64,000 nucleotides of DNA, taken from positions 259,779,187 through 259,843,186 of the forward strand of contig JAUMIR010000001.1 in the NCBI GenBank assembly GCA_030847615.1, written 5' to 3'. The stretch is from Gambelia wislizenii (taxonomy: Eukaryota; Chordata; Lepidosauria; Squamata; Crotaphytidae). Of the stretch, positions 12,801 to 64,000 are shown piece after piece; the first letter of the stretch is position 1, and each line of letters starts with the position of its first letter. The position numbers and the translations under genes were made by a program. The notes below the pieces were generated by a model. It had not been told where the DNA came from and ran no database searches. It saw only the letters and a program-made list of their open reading frames with translations.

Positions 12801-15800
12801 GAGCATTCTTCAGAGGATGAGTTTCCGCCTCAGGACCCACAGGATCCGGATCTGGCCCAAGGGGAGGAGGATCTGGACCGGGAGGAAAGTGAATGGTCAT
12901 ATACAGAGATCCCCCAGGGGGGGGCATCTGAGAGCTATTCTAACTGGAAGATTTCAAGCCTCTTTTAGCCAAGGCCTCATCCATATTGGGGCTTCCAAGG
13001 CAACACTCTCAGGCAGGGCAGTCCGCGGAGGTGTTTAGTGAACGGGCAGAATCCGTGCTGGGCACCCCCAAAGCCCCTGGTTGGGAGGTTCCTTTCCCTT
13101 CCATTTTTAAACAAGTAGTGGAAGGAGAATGGGATAAGCCACTGCAGGGCAAGAAGGGCACACTTCTTGCGCAGAAGATCTATACCCCAAATTGGTTTTG
13201 GACTAGCTCAAGGTCCCGGCGATTGATGCGCCAGTTGCATTGCTGGTTTCAGGGACCCTCGCGCCACGTGATGGAGTCGGATTTCTCAGGGACCCCGAAG
13301 AGAAGAGGATGGAAGGGACCCTTAGGAAGACTCATGAAGCCGCGGCCCTTGCGATTCATGCTTCAGCTACTGGTTCCTTGTTCGCTAGGGCCTCACTTCT
13401 ATGGTTAGAAGACTCACTACAGAATCGTATGTTGGACAGGTTGTCCTTGCAGTGTTCTCTGGCCATGGTTTACGTGGCTATGCAGTTTATCATGGACGCT
13501 ATCCTGGATGCAGCAATGTTCTCTTCCAAGGCAATGGTGGCGGCCACAGTCACTAGATGTTCAGTCTGGCTTCACCACTGGGAAGCAGACACCCAGTCCA
13601 GGGTGAGCCTGGTGATCGCTCCTTTTAAAGGGGGCCGTCTCTTTGGAGAAGAAGCCCTGAAGGACATCCTGGTGGTGATGAAGGAGGAGAAGAAGGCAAT
13701 GCCTGTGCTATCCAAGAAATCAGACAAGAAGGCAGTTAAGAGGCCTTTTCAGTTTTCCTCCCCCTTTAGGTCCCAGAGAGGATCCAGGCAAAGAGATTTT
13801 CATCCTTTTCGTTTCTCCTGGGGAAGGTCAAGTTATTCTTCAAGATCCTCCGGTAGTCAATCACAGTCGGGCCGTAGGGGGGAGCCTCCATCTCAAAGAG
13901 AAGGAGCCTGCCAGCAGTTCTGACTCAGACTCTGTTCCCGTGGAGGGCCGTCTGGAGGTCTTCTGGCATCACTGGGAGGAGACCTCTTCAGCCAGGTGGG
14001 ACGTCAATACCCATCTCCCACAGGTACCGCCTCTAGTTCGACAAGTTACCTCAGGGCTGGTTTATTCCATCAACCATGTCAAAGGATCCGCTCAAAAGGG
14101 AAATCCAAGTGAAGGCGATCAAGCACCTCTTGAACATCAGAGCAGTGGAGCCGGTACCAGTACATCAGAGATTTTCAGGAGTCTATTCCACCTTTTTCAT
14201 AATTCCAAAAAAGGATGGGGATCACCACTCTATTCTGGACCTCAAGTATACCAACTCACATCTGGTGTACAAGTGATTCCGCATGGAAATGCTATCCTCC
14301 ATTTGGGAGGCCCTGCAAAAAGGGGACTTCTTAGTCTCTCTAGATCTGGCAGAGGTTTAGTGGCCATCACTTCGGCCAGGAGGGTGTCCGAATTATCAGC
14401 TCTGGTGGTGAGGGAGCATCTCTGTTCGTTCAACGAGGACCACGTGGTACTGTGGATGGATCCATCATTCCTTCCGAAGGTCCTGTCATCCTTCCATGTA
14501 TCGCAGGAACTGATCCTCCAAGCGTTTTGCCAGAATCCAACACACCCCAGAGAGAAGGAATGGCCCAAGCTGGATGTGCGGAGGGTGCTGAGGATTTACA
14601 TTAGCCGGACAAGGGAGTTCAGGCAATGTAACTCCCTGTTCATAGCCTTCGGTCCAGCTTCAAAGGACATGAAAGCTTCCAGGAGGACGATTGCAGCCTG
14701 GATCAAGGCATGCATCTTGACAGCCTATGACGAGGCAAGGCTTCCACGCCCAGGGGGAATCATGGCACACTCTATTAGATCAGCAGTAACCTTGGCAGTG
14801 TTCTCCTCTAACGCACCCATTCTGGAGATATTGAAGGCGGAGACTTGAGCATGCCCTCATCATTCTTAAGACATTACAAGATCGACAAATTCAGAGCCAT
14901 GGAGGCCACCTTTGGTAGGAGGGTTCTCCAAGAGGTCATCCACGACTAGGAGTCTCCTCAGAGCAGTTGCTCCCACCCGGAAAGCACGTGGGGGGGTTTG
15001 AGTACGTCCCAAGTGTAAGGATCTTAGCTGGATTTCTCCTGTCACCACCCAAAGAATGCCACATTGGTACTTACCGTGAATGTGCATTCTGGTGGTGGTA
15101 GAGAGGAATCCACCCCACCCTCAACTGCTCATCAGATAATATCTCTTTCAGGTTCGGCTTGCAATCAACTGACCAGACAATAACCAGGGAAAGGGGAGGA
15201 ACCAACAGCCCTATGGGTCATGTGATCAGTTTGAATCTCCTGCCTGTTCTCTGGGTGGTGGAGGGGCATAACCCAAGTGCAAGGATCTTAGCTGGATTCC
15301 TCCTCTCTACCACCACCAGAATGTACATTCATGGGAAGTACCAATGTGGCATTTTACCAAGTTCAAATTTTGAGACTGGAAAAAACAGAGGATTGAAAAC
15401 AGCCTTATTTCCAGTACAGAAATTACATGACCTGGTCTGAGAGAAAGGCTGGTTCTGAGAATCCTTTCCATTACCTAGTCTTGCATCTTTTAAACTTAAA
15501 AACAATGTCCAACAGTCAAACCACTGCATTAGGAGTTGCCTTTTTGAAATCCAATTTTAAATTCTTTATTCAAAGCTGATGCTAGAGATTTTACTGGATT
15601 TAATGAGGGGCAAAGATAGCTCTGCATTTGATAGTATAGCCTCTGATCTTCAGTGTCCCTCCTTCTTCTGTACACAGGGTTTCTCATTCCTTCAGCGATA
15701 CCTGAGCCTCCGTGGTTGTTGTCAAGAATCTTTCTACAACTTGGGCCGTGCCCTTCATCAACTGGGACTGGTACATTTGGCTATTCACTACTACCAAAAG

Positions 15801-17122
15801 GCACTGGAGCTTCCACCATGGATCCTGGAGGTACTCTGGAAATCCCACATCTTCAAAACATACTTTCAGTGTTTAACACATACCCCCTAACTGGAATGTT
15901 TAACATACCCTCTGCTTCTCCTTTCTCTGATCTTATGCCTGGCAACTAATGCACAGAATGTAGATGTCATACATGGAAAGTCCAATGAGGCACCACTCCA
16001 GAGGTTCAGTGTTTGGAATTTTGAAATATTTATGAACTTTAAAAACAAACCAAAAAAAAGTGTCCTAGATCACTTTTATAATGGCATGTAGCATTTGTGG
16101 GCTACAGCCCACCTTATCAGATGTATGAAGTTTTATCCAGAATTTCAGGTATATTGACAGTACACATGGTTAGTGTATGTAGGTAGATTGGACAGAGGGA
16201 GTTCAGAAGGAAATAATACTTGGTGTTTTTTTTTGTTTTTTTGGAAAATCAATTTTAAAATGTATCTTAGGTTTGGCAGCTTTTTCCAGAGTTCCTTTTG
16301 CTGAAAAGCAGGATAGCAATGTAAAACATAAAAACAACTCTAGGATATCTGAGCAGTCTACTCAATGCACTCACTCCCCTTAAGGCTATGAGGTTAGAGC
16401 ATAGGAACTGGTTTGAACAGAGCTGTTTCCACTTGACATGACAGAATGTCAATTGTGCCTAGAAAAACTTCACATTGTGTTGACTCTAGTTAGACTTCTC
16501 TTAATACTTCCTTCACTTGCAGACGATCTGTGAGTTAACTGGGAGCTGGCTTTCATATATGAAGCTTGCCTCTTCAGAACTCCACCTCTGCAAAGTTTTG
16601 GTAAGAACTTACTCTACCGCTGGATTTTAGGAATATTAGCAATGAGGCAATGCTTACAAATATTATTTGTAATCGTTATTTAATGGTTTGGAGCAGTGAA
16701 TTATAATAGACTTTTGGTAGCTGGGTAATTTTCTGTCTTTTTTTCTTAAAAAATACACTATAATAGTGTAAGGATTTTCCCTCCTTTATTTTGGAGGGAA
16801 TGGCGCCTGAAAAACCCAGTAGAAAGAAATAATGAATAAAGCCAAGTTCCAATGTGCAGGATTCTAGAGTCAATACCCCCCCCCCAAAAAAAACTACTTG
16901 ACAAAACTTGCAAGCAGTGTCCTATGTAAAATGACTATCTTGAATGTTTGACAGTGTGCCACGTTGAGACAAATGAATTGCCTTTCTCTCTCAAATCAGG
17001 GAATAGAAGCTGATCAGACAGACTTAAGAAGAGATATTGCCTTCAATTTGTCACTCATCTATCAGAGCAGTGGAAATATTAGAATGGCTCGGCACCTGCT
17101 GTATACTCATGGAGCTGTGTAA
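700..17122 (+). CDS. GTF3C3: GTF3C3, general transcription factor IIIC subunit 3 (TFIIIC102), 3' nine exons
   Basis: This is a TPR-rich subunit of TFIIIC, the nuclear factor that binds the A/B boxes of tRNA-type genes and recruits TFIIIB for RNA polymerase III. Nine exons are supported: 700-871, 3026-3228, 4507-4608, 5749-5884, 6707-6944, 7858-8048, 9299-9423, 15678-15830 and 17000-17122 (stop TAA at 17120). Each has AG/GT borders and the phases join exactly (1443 nt, 480 codons plus stop). The peptides are recognisably GTF3C3, for example EQNPEDMGDLYLDVAEAF, LTKDDWWNLL, EYYSFYDDRQKRKELEYFG and LSLIYQSSGN, with helical TPR-like segments such as ESFYNLGRALHQLGLVHLAI. The N-terminal half lies upstream of the window (human protein about 886 aa, from memory). 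The start of the first visible exon is the least certain border. The gene converges with CCDC150, as in human. Confidence 0.96.
1120..1625. repeat. Degenerate retroelement fragment, Penelope-like tail
   Basis: An AT-rich stretch with short TAA/TAG repeats runs into a module at about 1495-1610. The module has gatgccagccacagatgc followed by gtgaaacgtcagg, as seen in many abundant amniote repeats. The gaaac-gtc part resembles the Penelope-like-element hammerhead core. The class is inferred. Confidence 0.4.
1880..2330. repeat. LINE-derived 3' UTR fragment (degenerate)
   Basis: Contains phrases common in reptile LINE 3' tails (for example around 2098-2190, with ccttgaattgggcttggaaa). It has no coding capacity and lies in a GTF3C3 intron. 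Confidence 0.35.
3026..3228 (+). CDS. GTF3C3: GTF3C3 exon
   Basis: Begins after tttccag, completes the split Glu codon and encodes CLKALGYIERAAESYAKVVD followed by a second TPR (LDARISLSTLQQQLGRPEKA). Ends NAAQQ before gtaaga. Length 203 nt, phase 1 in and 0 out. Confidence 0.95.
3490..3880 (-). repeat. LINE 3'-end fragment, minus orientation
   Basis: Read on the - strand, about 3760-3840 gives a degenerate LINE ORF2 C-terminus (RTLLMAVSRLWNSLLQETQL). An AT-rich 3' tail follows toward 3490. It resembles the L2/CR1-group pattern of an LWNSLP-type motif near the ORF end. Confidence 0.5.
4507..4608 (+). CDS. GTF3C3: GTF3C3 exon
   Basis: A 34-codon phase 0/0 exon from ELKLLLHRSTLLYSQGNMYG to MLAMLLK, flanked by acatttag and gtaagt. 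Confidence 0.95.
5749..5884 (+). CDS. GTF3C3: GTF3C3 exon
   Basis: Encodes VAMNRAQVCLISSSKSGERH and the acidic segment DKISDNDDQETTNCDAK, then one base of the next codon. Borders are cttccag and gtaagt. Confidence 0.95.
6707..6944 (+). CDS. GTF3C3: GTF3C3 exon
   Basis: The longest GTF3C3 exon here (238 nt): AIFVVLTSVLTKDDWWNLLM, then LCDLSRYKEAELLVDSSLEY and the conserved DDRQKRKELEYFGLSAAILD. It ends in AYNYI plus two bases of Arg before gtgagt. Confidence 0.95.
7858..8048 (+). CDS. GTF3C3: GTF3C3 exon
   Basis: Completes the split Arg codon and encodes IMVMEHVNKPQLWNMFNQIT, HSQDVRHHRFCLRLMLKNPD and the highly conserved NGHNAFVSGSFKHAL. Borders are ttccacag and gtaggt. Confidence 0.95.
8395..8649. 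mobile_element. Tigger/mariner-like MITE with TIRs
   Basis: A 255-bp element flanked by TA duplications (8393-8394 and 8650-8651). Terminal inverted repeats begin cagcaggaccctcatat (left) and, reading inward on the other strand, cagtaggacccccatat. The interior includes ggtatccatgggg, a sequence style shared with MER2-like Tigger derivatives. Non-coding. Confidence 0.7.
9299..9423 (+). CDS. GTF3C3: GTF3C3 exon
   Basis: Encodes GQYVQAFRTNPDEPLYSLCI and TFIHMASQKYVLKRHALIVQ, ending before gtaagt. The following intron (9424-15677) carries DIRS-A. Confidence 0.95.
9424..11560. other. GTF3C3 intron portion, no clear feature
   Basis: AT-rich intronic sequence with poly-T runs (for example 10144-10154). 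I see no exon and no repeat that I can name with confidence. Confidence 0.4.
11561..11717 (+). repeat. DIRS-A left inverted terminal repeat
   Basis: Starts attctctgggtggtaagagg and is the reverse complement (with mismatches) of about 15168-15325. Confidence 0.85.
11914..12003 (+). CDS. DIRS-A gag N-terminal fragment with nuclear-localisation motif
   Basis: A short open frame that starts at ATG 11914 and encodes MPPAGQKSKKRKVPQMDKEA, then stops at 12001-12003. KKRKV is a classical monopartite nuclear localisation signal, which fits an element that integrates in the nucleus. It probably continued into the downstream gag frame before a frameshift. Confidence 0.55.
   Translation: MPPAGQKSKKRKVPQMDKEAPTPGCSAAD
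12014..13923 (+). pseudogene. DIRS-A gag (frameshifted)
   Basis: Gag-like coding sequence spread over several frames (12014-12469, 12756-12968, 12986-13408, 13240-13923). The last part carries the domain shared with DIRS-B: RCSVWLHHWEADTQSR, then FKGGRLFGEEALKDIL, followed by a basic Ser/Arg-rich tail (FRSQRGSRQRDF). The same fold family gave rise to the LAP2-alpha-specific part of TMPO (established knowledge of DIRS gag domestication). Confidence 0.75.
14040..14357 (+). pseudogene. DIRS-A reverse transcriptase remnant
   Basis: Only the N-terminal fingers region is left: QRFSGVYSTFFIIPKKDGD then SILDLKYTNSHLVYK, and after a frameshift a match to the DIRS-B segment EALQGGDFLASLDIAE. The palm with the catalytic Y-x-D-D is deleted. 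Confidence 0.75.
14346..14949 (+). pseudogene. DIRS-A tyrosine recombinase C-terminal part
   Basis: Shows VAITSARRVSEL (first catalytic Arg region) and MAHSIRSAV (H-x-x-R). After a stop/frameshift at about 14846 comes FLRHYKID, with the catalytic Tyr in another frame. The gene is broken upstream by the internal deletion. Confidence 0.8.
15005..15112 (+). repeat. DIRS-A internal complementary region
   Basis: Its first half (to about 15057) is the reverse complement of the left terminus at 11561-11612. Its second half (from ccacattgg at about 15059) is the reverse complement of the right terminus at about 15295-15350. This is the DIRS circle-junction template. Confidence 0.82.
15168..15353 (+). 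repeat. DIRS-A right inverted terminal repeat plus 3' extension
   Basis: Pairs with the left repeat up to about 15325 and extends about 30 bp further to ccaatgtggcatt, as expected for the longer DIRS 3' terminus. Confidence 0.83.
15678..15830 (+). CDS. GTF3C3: GTF3C3 exon
   Basis: A 51-codon phase 0/0 exon: GFSFLQRYLSLRGCCQESFY then a TPR helix pair LGLVHLAIHYYQKALELPPW. It starts 325 bp downstream of the DIRS-A 3' end. Confidence 0.95.
16523..16600 (+). other. Candidate in-frame 78-nt cassette exon of GTF3C3
   Basis: A 26-codon open segment sits between a pyrimidine-rich acceptor (cttccttcacttgcag) and a good donor (gtaagaac). It is phase 0/0, so it would fit between the two flanking phase-0 GTF3C3 exons without changing the frame. 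The peptide begins TICELTGSWLSYMK and ends HLCKVL. I do not recognise this peptide in known GTF3C3 proteins, so it is a lineage-specific exon or a chance pair of splice sites. Confidence 0.3.
17000..17122 (+). CDS. GTF3C3: GTF3C3 terminal coding exon
   Basis: Encodes GIEADQTDLRRDIAFNLSLI, then YQSSGNIRMARHLLYTHGAV and stop TAA. The last TPR helix matches the family; the final few residues vary between species. Confidence 0.95.
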   Translation, partial: GIEADQTDLRRDIAFNLSLIYQSSGNIRMARHLLYTHGAV

Positions 17123-17800
17123 TGAGAGAACCATCATCAAAACCTGATAGGCAGAAAGGCAATAAGCCTGGAAAGATGGATTTCTTTCATCGCTTTCAAG
17201 GGGAGGACTTACCTGGCAAGATGCTGCTGCCTCTCACTTTTAGAGGGACATAAACCATGAAAGACAGATGAACAAAGTGTCAAAGTGGAGCTTTGGAAAC
17301 ATATCATTTGTTGAGACTACTGGCAGTGTATCATTTATAACAATCAGTGCTCAGGTATTTGCCTTCTCTGTTGAATGTAAAGCAGGAAAGTAGACCAGAT
17401 AAGCTTTACTCAGTAAAGTCTACTGAGAACATTCCTGATATGGATTAAGGAGATCTGACCTGTGACCAGCTGACTGGAAATGCTGCAGATTGCGGATCAC
17501 TAAAGCTATATAAATAAGCTAAATAAGTCATAGGACCATTTGAAACTATGTAAGCATAAAGCAGCATTGAAATTATCCTTAAAAGTACTGTAAAAGCAGA
17601 AGCTAGTGAGCTTGAAAGACATCAGCACCAAGGGTCAAATTCACATTTTTAGTGGGAAAAAACTAGTGATGTTAGAGCAAGTGGTTGCTTTCAAGAATGT
17701 TGAGCAGATATCTAAGTCCTGCAGTACTTGGAATCCTACTGAAACTCCAATTCACTTTTCTATCTGCATTTTTCTACATAAATAAAGAGAGCATTTCTGT
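17123..17800 (+). other. GTF3C3: GTF3C3 3' UTR (probable extent)
   Basis: Non-coding sequence follows the stop. The best polyadenylation signal seen is AATAAA at 17781-17786. The cleavage site is inferred, and a longer transcript running toward CCDC150 cannot be excluded. Confidence 0.55.
17781..17786 (+). promoter_or_regulatory. Polyadenylation signal AATAAA for GTF3C3
   Basis: A canonical hexamer about 660 bp after the stop codon, followed by a T-rich stretch. Confidence 0.5.
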
Positions 17801-19475
17801 TACTGGATACTGTATCAATACATTAATTTAAACTGTTCATAGTATCATAATTGGCCAGCTCTGCATTTTCTCACTCTTCTGAAGCAAGGTAGATAGGATC
17901 AAAAAGCTCTCTTGGTCAAACTGCCCATGCTGGTTCGTGACCACCAGCAAAAAGGAAGTACTGGTAGACTACAGCAAAGGACCAAAGCCCAGGCTAATTA
18001 CTCTCCAAAACAACACTTTCTGTAATAAAAGCACATAGTGAATTTGGTGGGATTACACCCAGAGATGTTTGCATAGAACTACAGCCTTAATCCCTCATGG
18101 CACAAGCTCTTTCTTTCTTTCTTCACATTCCTGTGCTCTGAAAAGTGTTGCTTGACTGCGTGCAATCTGTTCCAAGACTTGTGGCCAATCAAAATTGTTT
18201 TACAGGTTATTTCTAGCTTGTTAATTCATATACAGGTGAGCCTTTGCTATCTTCCTGCATTATTGCTTAAGAAAGAGAAAGAGAACAGATCTGCAGAACA
18301 GTAACTGCAAAACACAAACTGCAGACATTGTTAAAAAAAAGTACATCTACATTTTAATTCTTAAATAAATGCACATACTAACAAGATTTACATCGTACAT
18401 GCTGGGAGTTCAGGAAAGGTGGCAAAAGTACAACACATTCTCATTCATGATTTATGACGACAATCACTATATGCTGTTGGACCAATCCCAGCAAGGCTTC
18501 TTTTTGGAGGTCAAAGCAAAAGGTTTTCTAGCTGTGTGTCATCAGCAATACCAATGTAAAAGAATGATTTTGAAATGCAGTATTCAACTGTTACCAGTGC
18601 TATAAAGGCTTGTTGTCTCTCTTTAATTGCTTTTCTTGTTTTCTTACCTGATAATGAACAGTTAGAGCAAGGCACCTACATATAAAATGACCTGTGAGAA
18701 TGAGGGAGGAGGCAGGAAAGGAGAAAGAGAGGAGCTCAGCTCCAAAGTGACATGGTCATATTTTAGTCTTTATATAGAGGCAGACATTTTCAGCAGGTAC
18801 TATATCTTCTTTTTATCACTACAATCAACTGCTCAAAACTATTTGGCACCATAGATATCCTGATCCATGCCGATTATGCCACCCATAGCAAAATAGCTGG
18901 TGTACAACAAAGTTGGACATCTTAAGAAACTGAATTTCATCTATAAGATGAAACCCATTCAAGGTTTGCATTATACTATTCTAAAGCCACAAGGCTTTTA
19001 TCCTCTTGTCCACTGCAAACGCAGGCCAAATGATGGGAAGGATCCAGTTCAGCACATCACTATGTTTCATCCTGTGTCTAAAGGACTTTCACTCAAGAGG
19101 AGGTTTTAGCACTGGGCCCCAAACAAATCACTTTTTAATAAAAAGGAAATTTACCTGCTTGCCAAGTTTGTTGGAGGCATTTTAATAATTAGTTGTTGAA
19201 GCTTGTACTTAATTGTGATTCAGAGCTTTCCCAGCTGTTGGTCAGTTTGTCATTTTAAGAAATACTATTCTTCATTGATATAGGGGATCCTTCGTTCATG
19301 CAGGGCTTTTTCTGGTAAGTAACTTCAGTCAGCAGTGCTCACCCTTTGAAAAGGTCCAGATCTAGGCTTCCGTTGTATACTTCTGGCAATGTGTGATGGT
19401 TGATTTTGGTCTGAAAAGTGGTGTTCACAGGCACAGAGTCACCTCTCAAAGCCTGAAACCTCCTGCACAGGAAGC
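17801..19475. other. Intergenic / CCDC150 3' UTR side
   Basis: A space of about 1.7 kb between the probable end of GTF3C3 and the CCDC150 stop. The part next to 19475 should be CCDC150 3' UTR (- strand). Minus-strand ATTAAA hexamers occur near 18353 and 19133, but no clear single polyadenylation site stands out. No other gene is seen. Confidence 0.4.
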
Positions 19476-62661
<43,186 letters not shown>

Positions 62662-63035
62662 CTGAAATGTGCAAGAATAAAGAAACTGGTTTTTTTGTTT
62701 TTTCTTTGTATTTCAAGAGAGAGTCAGTTTCCATACGCCACCTGTTTCCAGAGCCCTTTGTATTCCATGCATCAGTTGATGTATAGAATCTGCATGGTTG
62801 CCCAGAATTGCTGAAAAATGTACAAGCAATACCCGGCAAAGACTCATAAATCTTAACCAAAACTTCTACAACCTGTTTTTTTTTTCCCATTTGAACTTCC
62901 AAATTCAATGGAAAGTAAAATAGTGTAATGCAAGTAAACTTCATGTAAATATGCATCATGTATCCCAAATGCAGAATCTGAATTGTTGTGCTGCAGAATT
63001 TAAAATCTTTCTAAAAGAAGAACTACTGGTTCATG

Positions 63036-63369
63036 TTGTAGATCTTTACTCTCTTCTTTAGGGCCTGATACAGAATGTTTCTCAGAGAATCAAAGTCTGG
63101 AGGCAACCAGTACTTTCTGTTTCCAGCAGAACCTGGCTAGGCAGAAGGCTGACTGGCTGCCATTCTGACATTCACAAGGCTACTCCCTCCTCCTGGCCCA
63201 GAGCAGTGTTTCAAGTTTTTCTTTTTTAAAAAAAATCACAGAATGGCCAGCTAGTCAGCATTCTACCTAGCCATCTTCTGCTAGAAACTGGAAGTACTGA
63301 TTGCTCCAATGTTTGATTCTCTGAGGAATGTTCTATGTCAGGCCTGAAAGAAGAGAGTGAAGATCAACA
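63036..63369. mobile_element. Foldback element (long inverted repeat)
   Basis: Arms of about 130 bp: ttgtagatctttactctctt onward, and its reverse complement ending aagagagtgaagatcaaca. Internal matches include ctcagagaatcaaa and tggctag(g/t)cagaa on both arms, with a loop of roughly 65 bp. Non-coding; probably a MITE. Confidence 0.7.
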
Positions 63370-64000
63370 AGTAATCTTTTAAAGAAAATGTTGAGCAAAT
63401 ATTTAAACAAATGAATGCATCAATTGGTTAAATACTTGTTAAAGATGAAACCCTCCATGAAACAGAGGTATCAAGGGTGAGGAAGAGGAAAACAGCAGAG
63501 GATCTGGAGGGAAGCATGTGTGTCATCAGACAAGCTTAACTTGGAAGCAAAGCAGAACTCATTCTGCATCAGAAACTGAAACACAAAGTATCCGGGTTCC
63601 TGTAACAAGATCCATCAATATAGACCTGTTCTGTTGGAACTAGATGCAATACCAGGCCTCTCCAAGACTTTGCTTGATATTGAAAACTGGCACATGTTAC
63701 AGTGGTAAGATAAGCTTTGTCAGTGAAATATGATGCAGCAAGTGGTCTACAGCAGAGATTCATCACATTCCTTCAGCTGATGGGTCCAACATCCCCTGAC
63801 AGAAGTGGCAAACTTGGCCCCCTAAGTAACTAGTTTTAACCAGACAATCCCATGGCTGACACTCTAGTCTCCTGTGGCTGCCTAAATGGGGTCCCTGAAC
63901 TGGGGTGCACTGCCCCAGGTGTGACTCGGGGAAGATGGGACTCCCAAGAGTTATATAGTGCAGAAGCAGAGAAAGGAAATCAAAGTGTACAGATGTATTC

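Larger units (their letters stand above)
11561..15353 (+). mobile_element. DIRS-A: DIRS-like tyrosine-recombinase retrotransposon, internally deleted
   Basis: A 3.8-kb element in a GTF3C3 intron, same strand as the gene. Inverted termini pair about 11561-11717 with about 15168-15325. Coding order is gag (11914-13923), an RT start (about 14040-14357) and a tyrosine recombinase (about 14346-14949). The RT active site, RNase H and recombinase N-terminus are missing: the RT text LDLAE runs straight into recombinase text VAITSARR. An internal complementary region lies at about 15005-15112. The trinucleotide ATT is present at both ends, consistent with recombinase-mediated insertion without a target-site duplication. 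Confidence 0.88.

Overview
This is a vertebrate nuclear window with long introns, GT-AG exons and dense interspersed repeats. The repeat set (CR1 and L2-like LINEs, a full-ORF2 L1, tRNA-derived SINEs, DIRS-like tyrosine-recombinase retrotransposons, a Ty1/copia element and Tigger/hAT-like MITEs) together with the host genes points to a squamate reptile, most likely a lizard. That assignment is an inference from repeat style; the sequence contains no direct species marker.

Two host genes are visible, arranged tail to tail. On the + strand, positions 700-17122 hold nine exons forming the C-terminal 480 residues of GTF3C3, the TPR-rich subunit 3 (TFIIIC102) of RNA polymerase III factor TFIIIC. 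On the - strand, positions 62661 down to 19476 hold thirteen exons forming the C-terminal 611 residues of the coiled-coil protein CCDC150. The exon phases of both genes chain together without a break. The two stop codons are about 2.35 kb apart. The same convergent GTF3C3/CCDC150 pair exists in human, so this is conserved amniote synteny. Both genes continue outside the window.

The rest is intron, 3' flank and mobile DNA. Three separate DIRS-like retrotransposons dominate. DIRS-A (about 11561-15353, +, internally deleted) lies in a GTF3C3 intron. DIRS-B (about 41137-47044, +) is antisense in a CCDC150 intron and ends 52 bp from a splice donor. DIRS-C (about 52228-58342, on the - strand, nearly intact) is sense in another CCDC150 intron. 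All three show the DIRS architecture: inverted termini, gag, RT/RNase H, tyrosine recombinase, and an internal complementary region that is the reverse complement of the joined left and right ends.

The 22.5-35.9 kb CCDC150 intron is a nest. A degenerate copia element (24.9-27.8 kb) is followed by an L2-like LINE (28.0-35.8 kb). The LINE is split by a 4.25 kb 5'-truncated L1 with an exact 16-bp target-site duplication, and again by a hAT-like foldback plus a CR1 tail. The L1 itself carries a 97-bp TTAA-palindrome insertion. Smaller MITEs, foldbacks and SINEs fill most remaining introns. No RNA genes, CRISPR arrays or prokaryotic features were seen.
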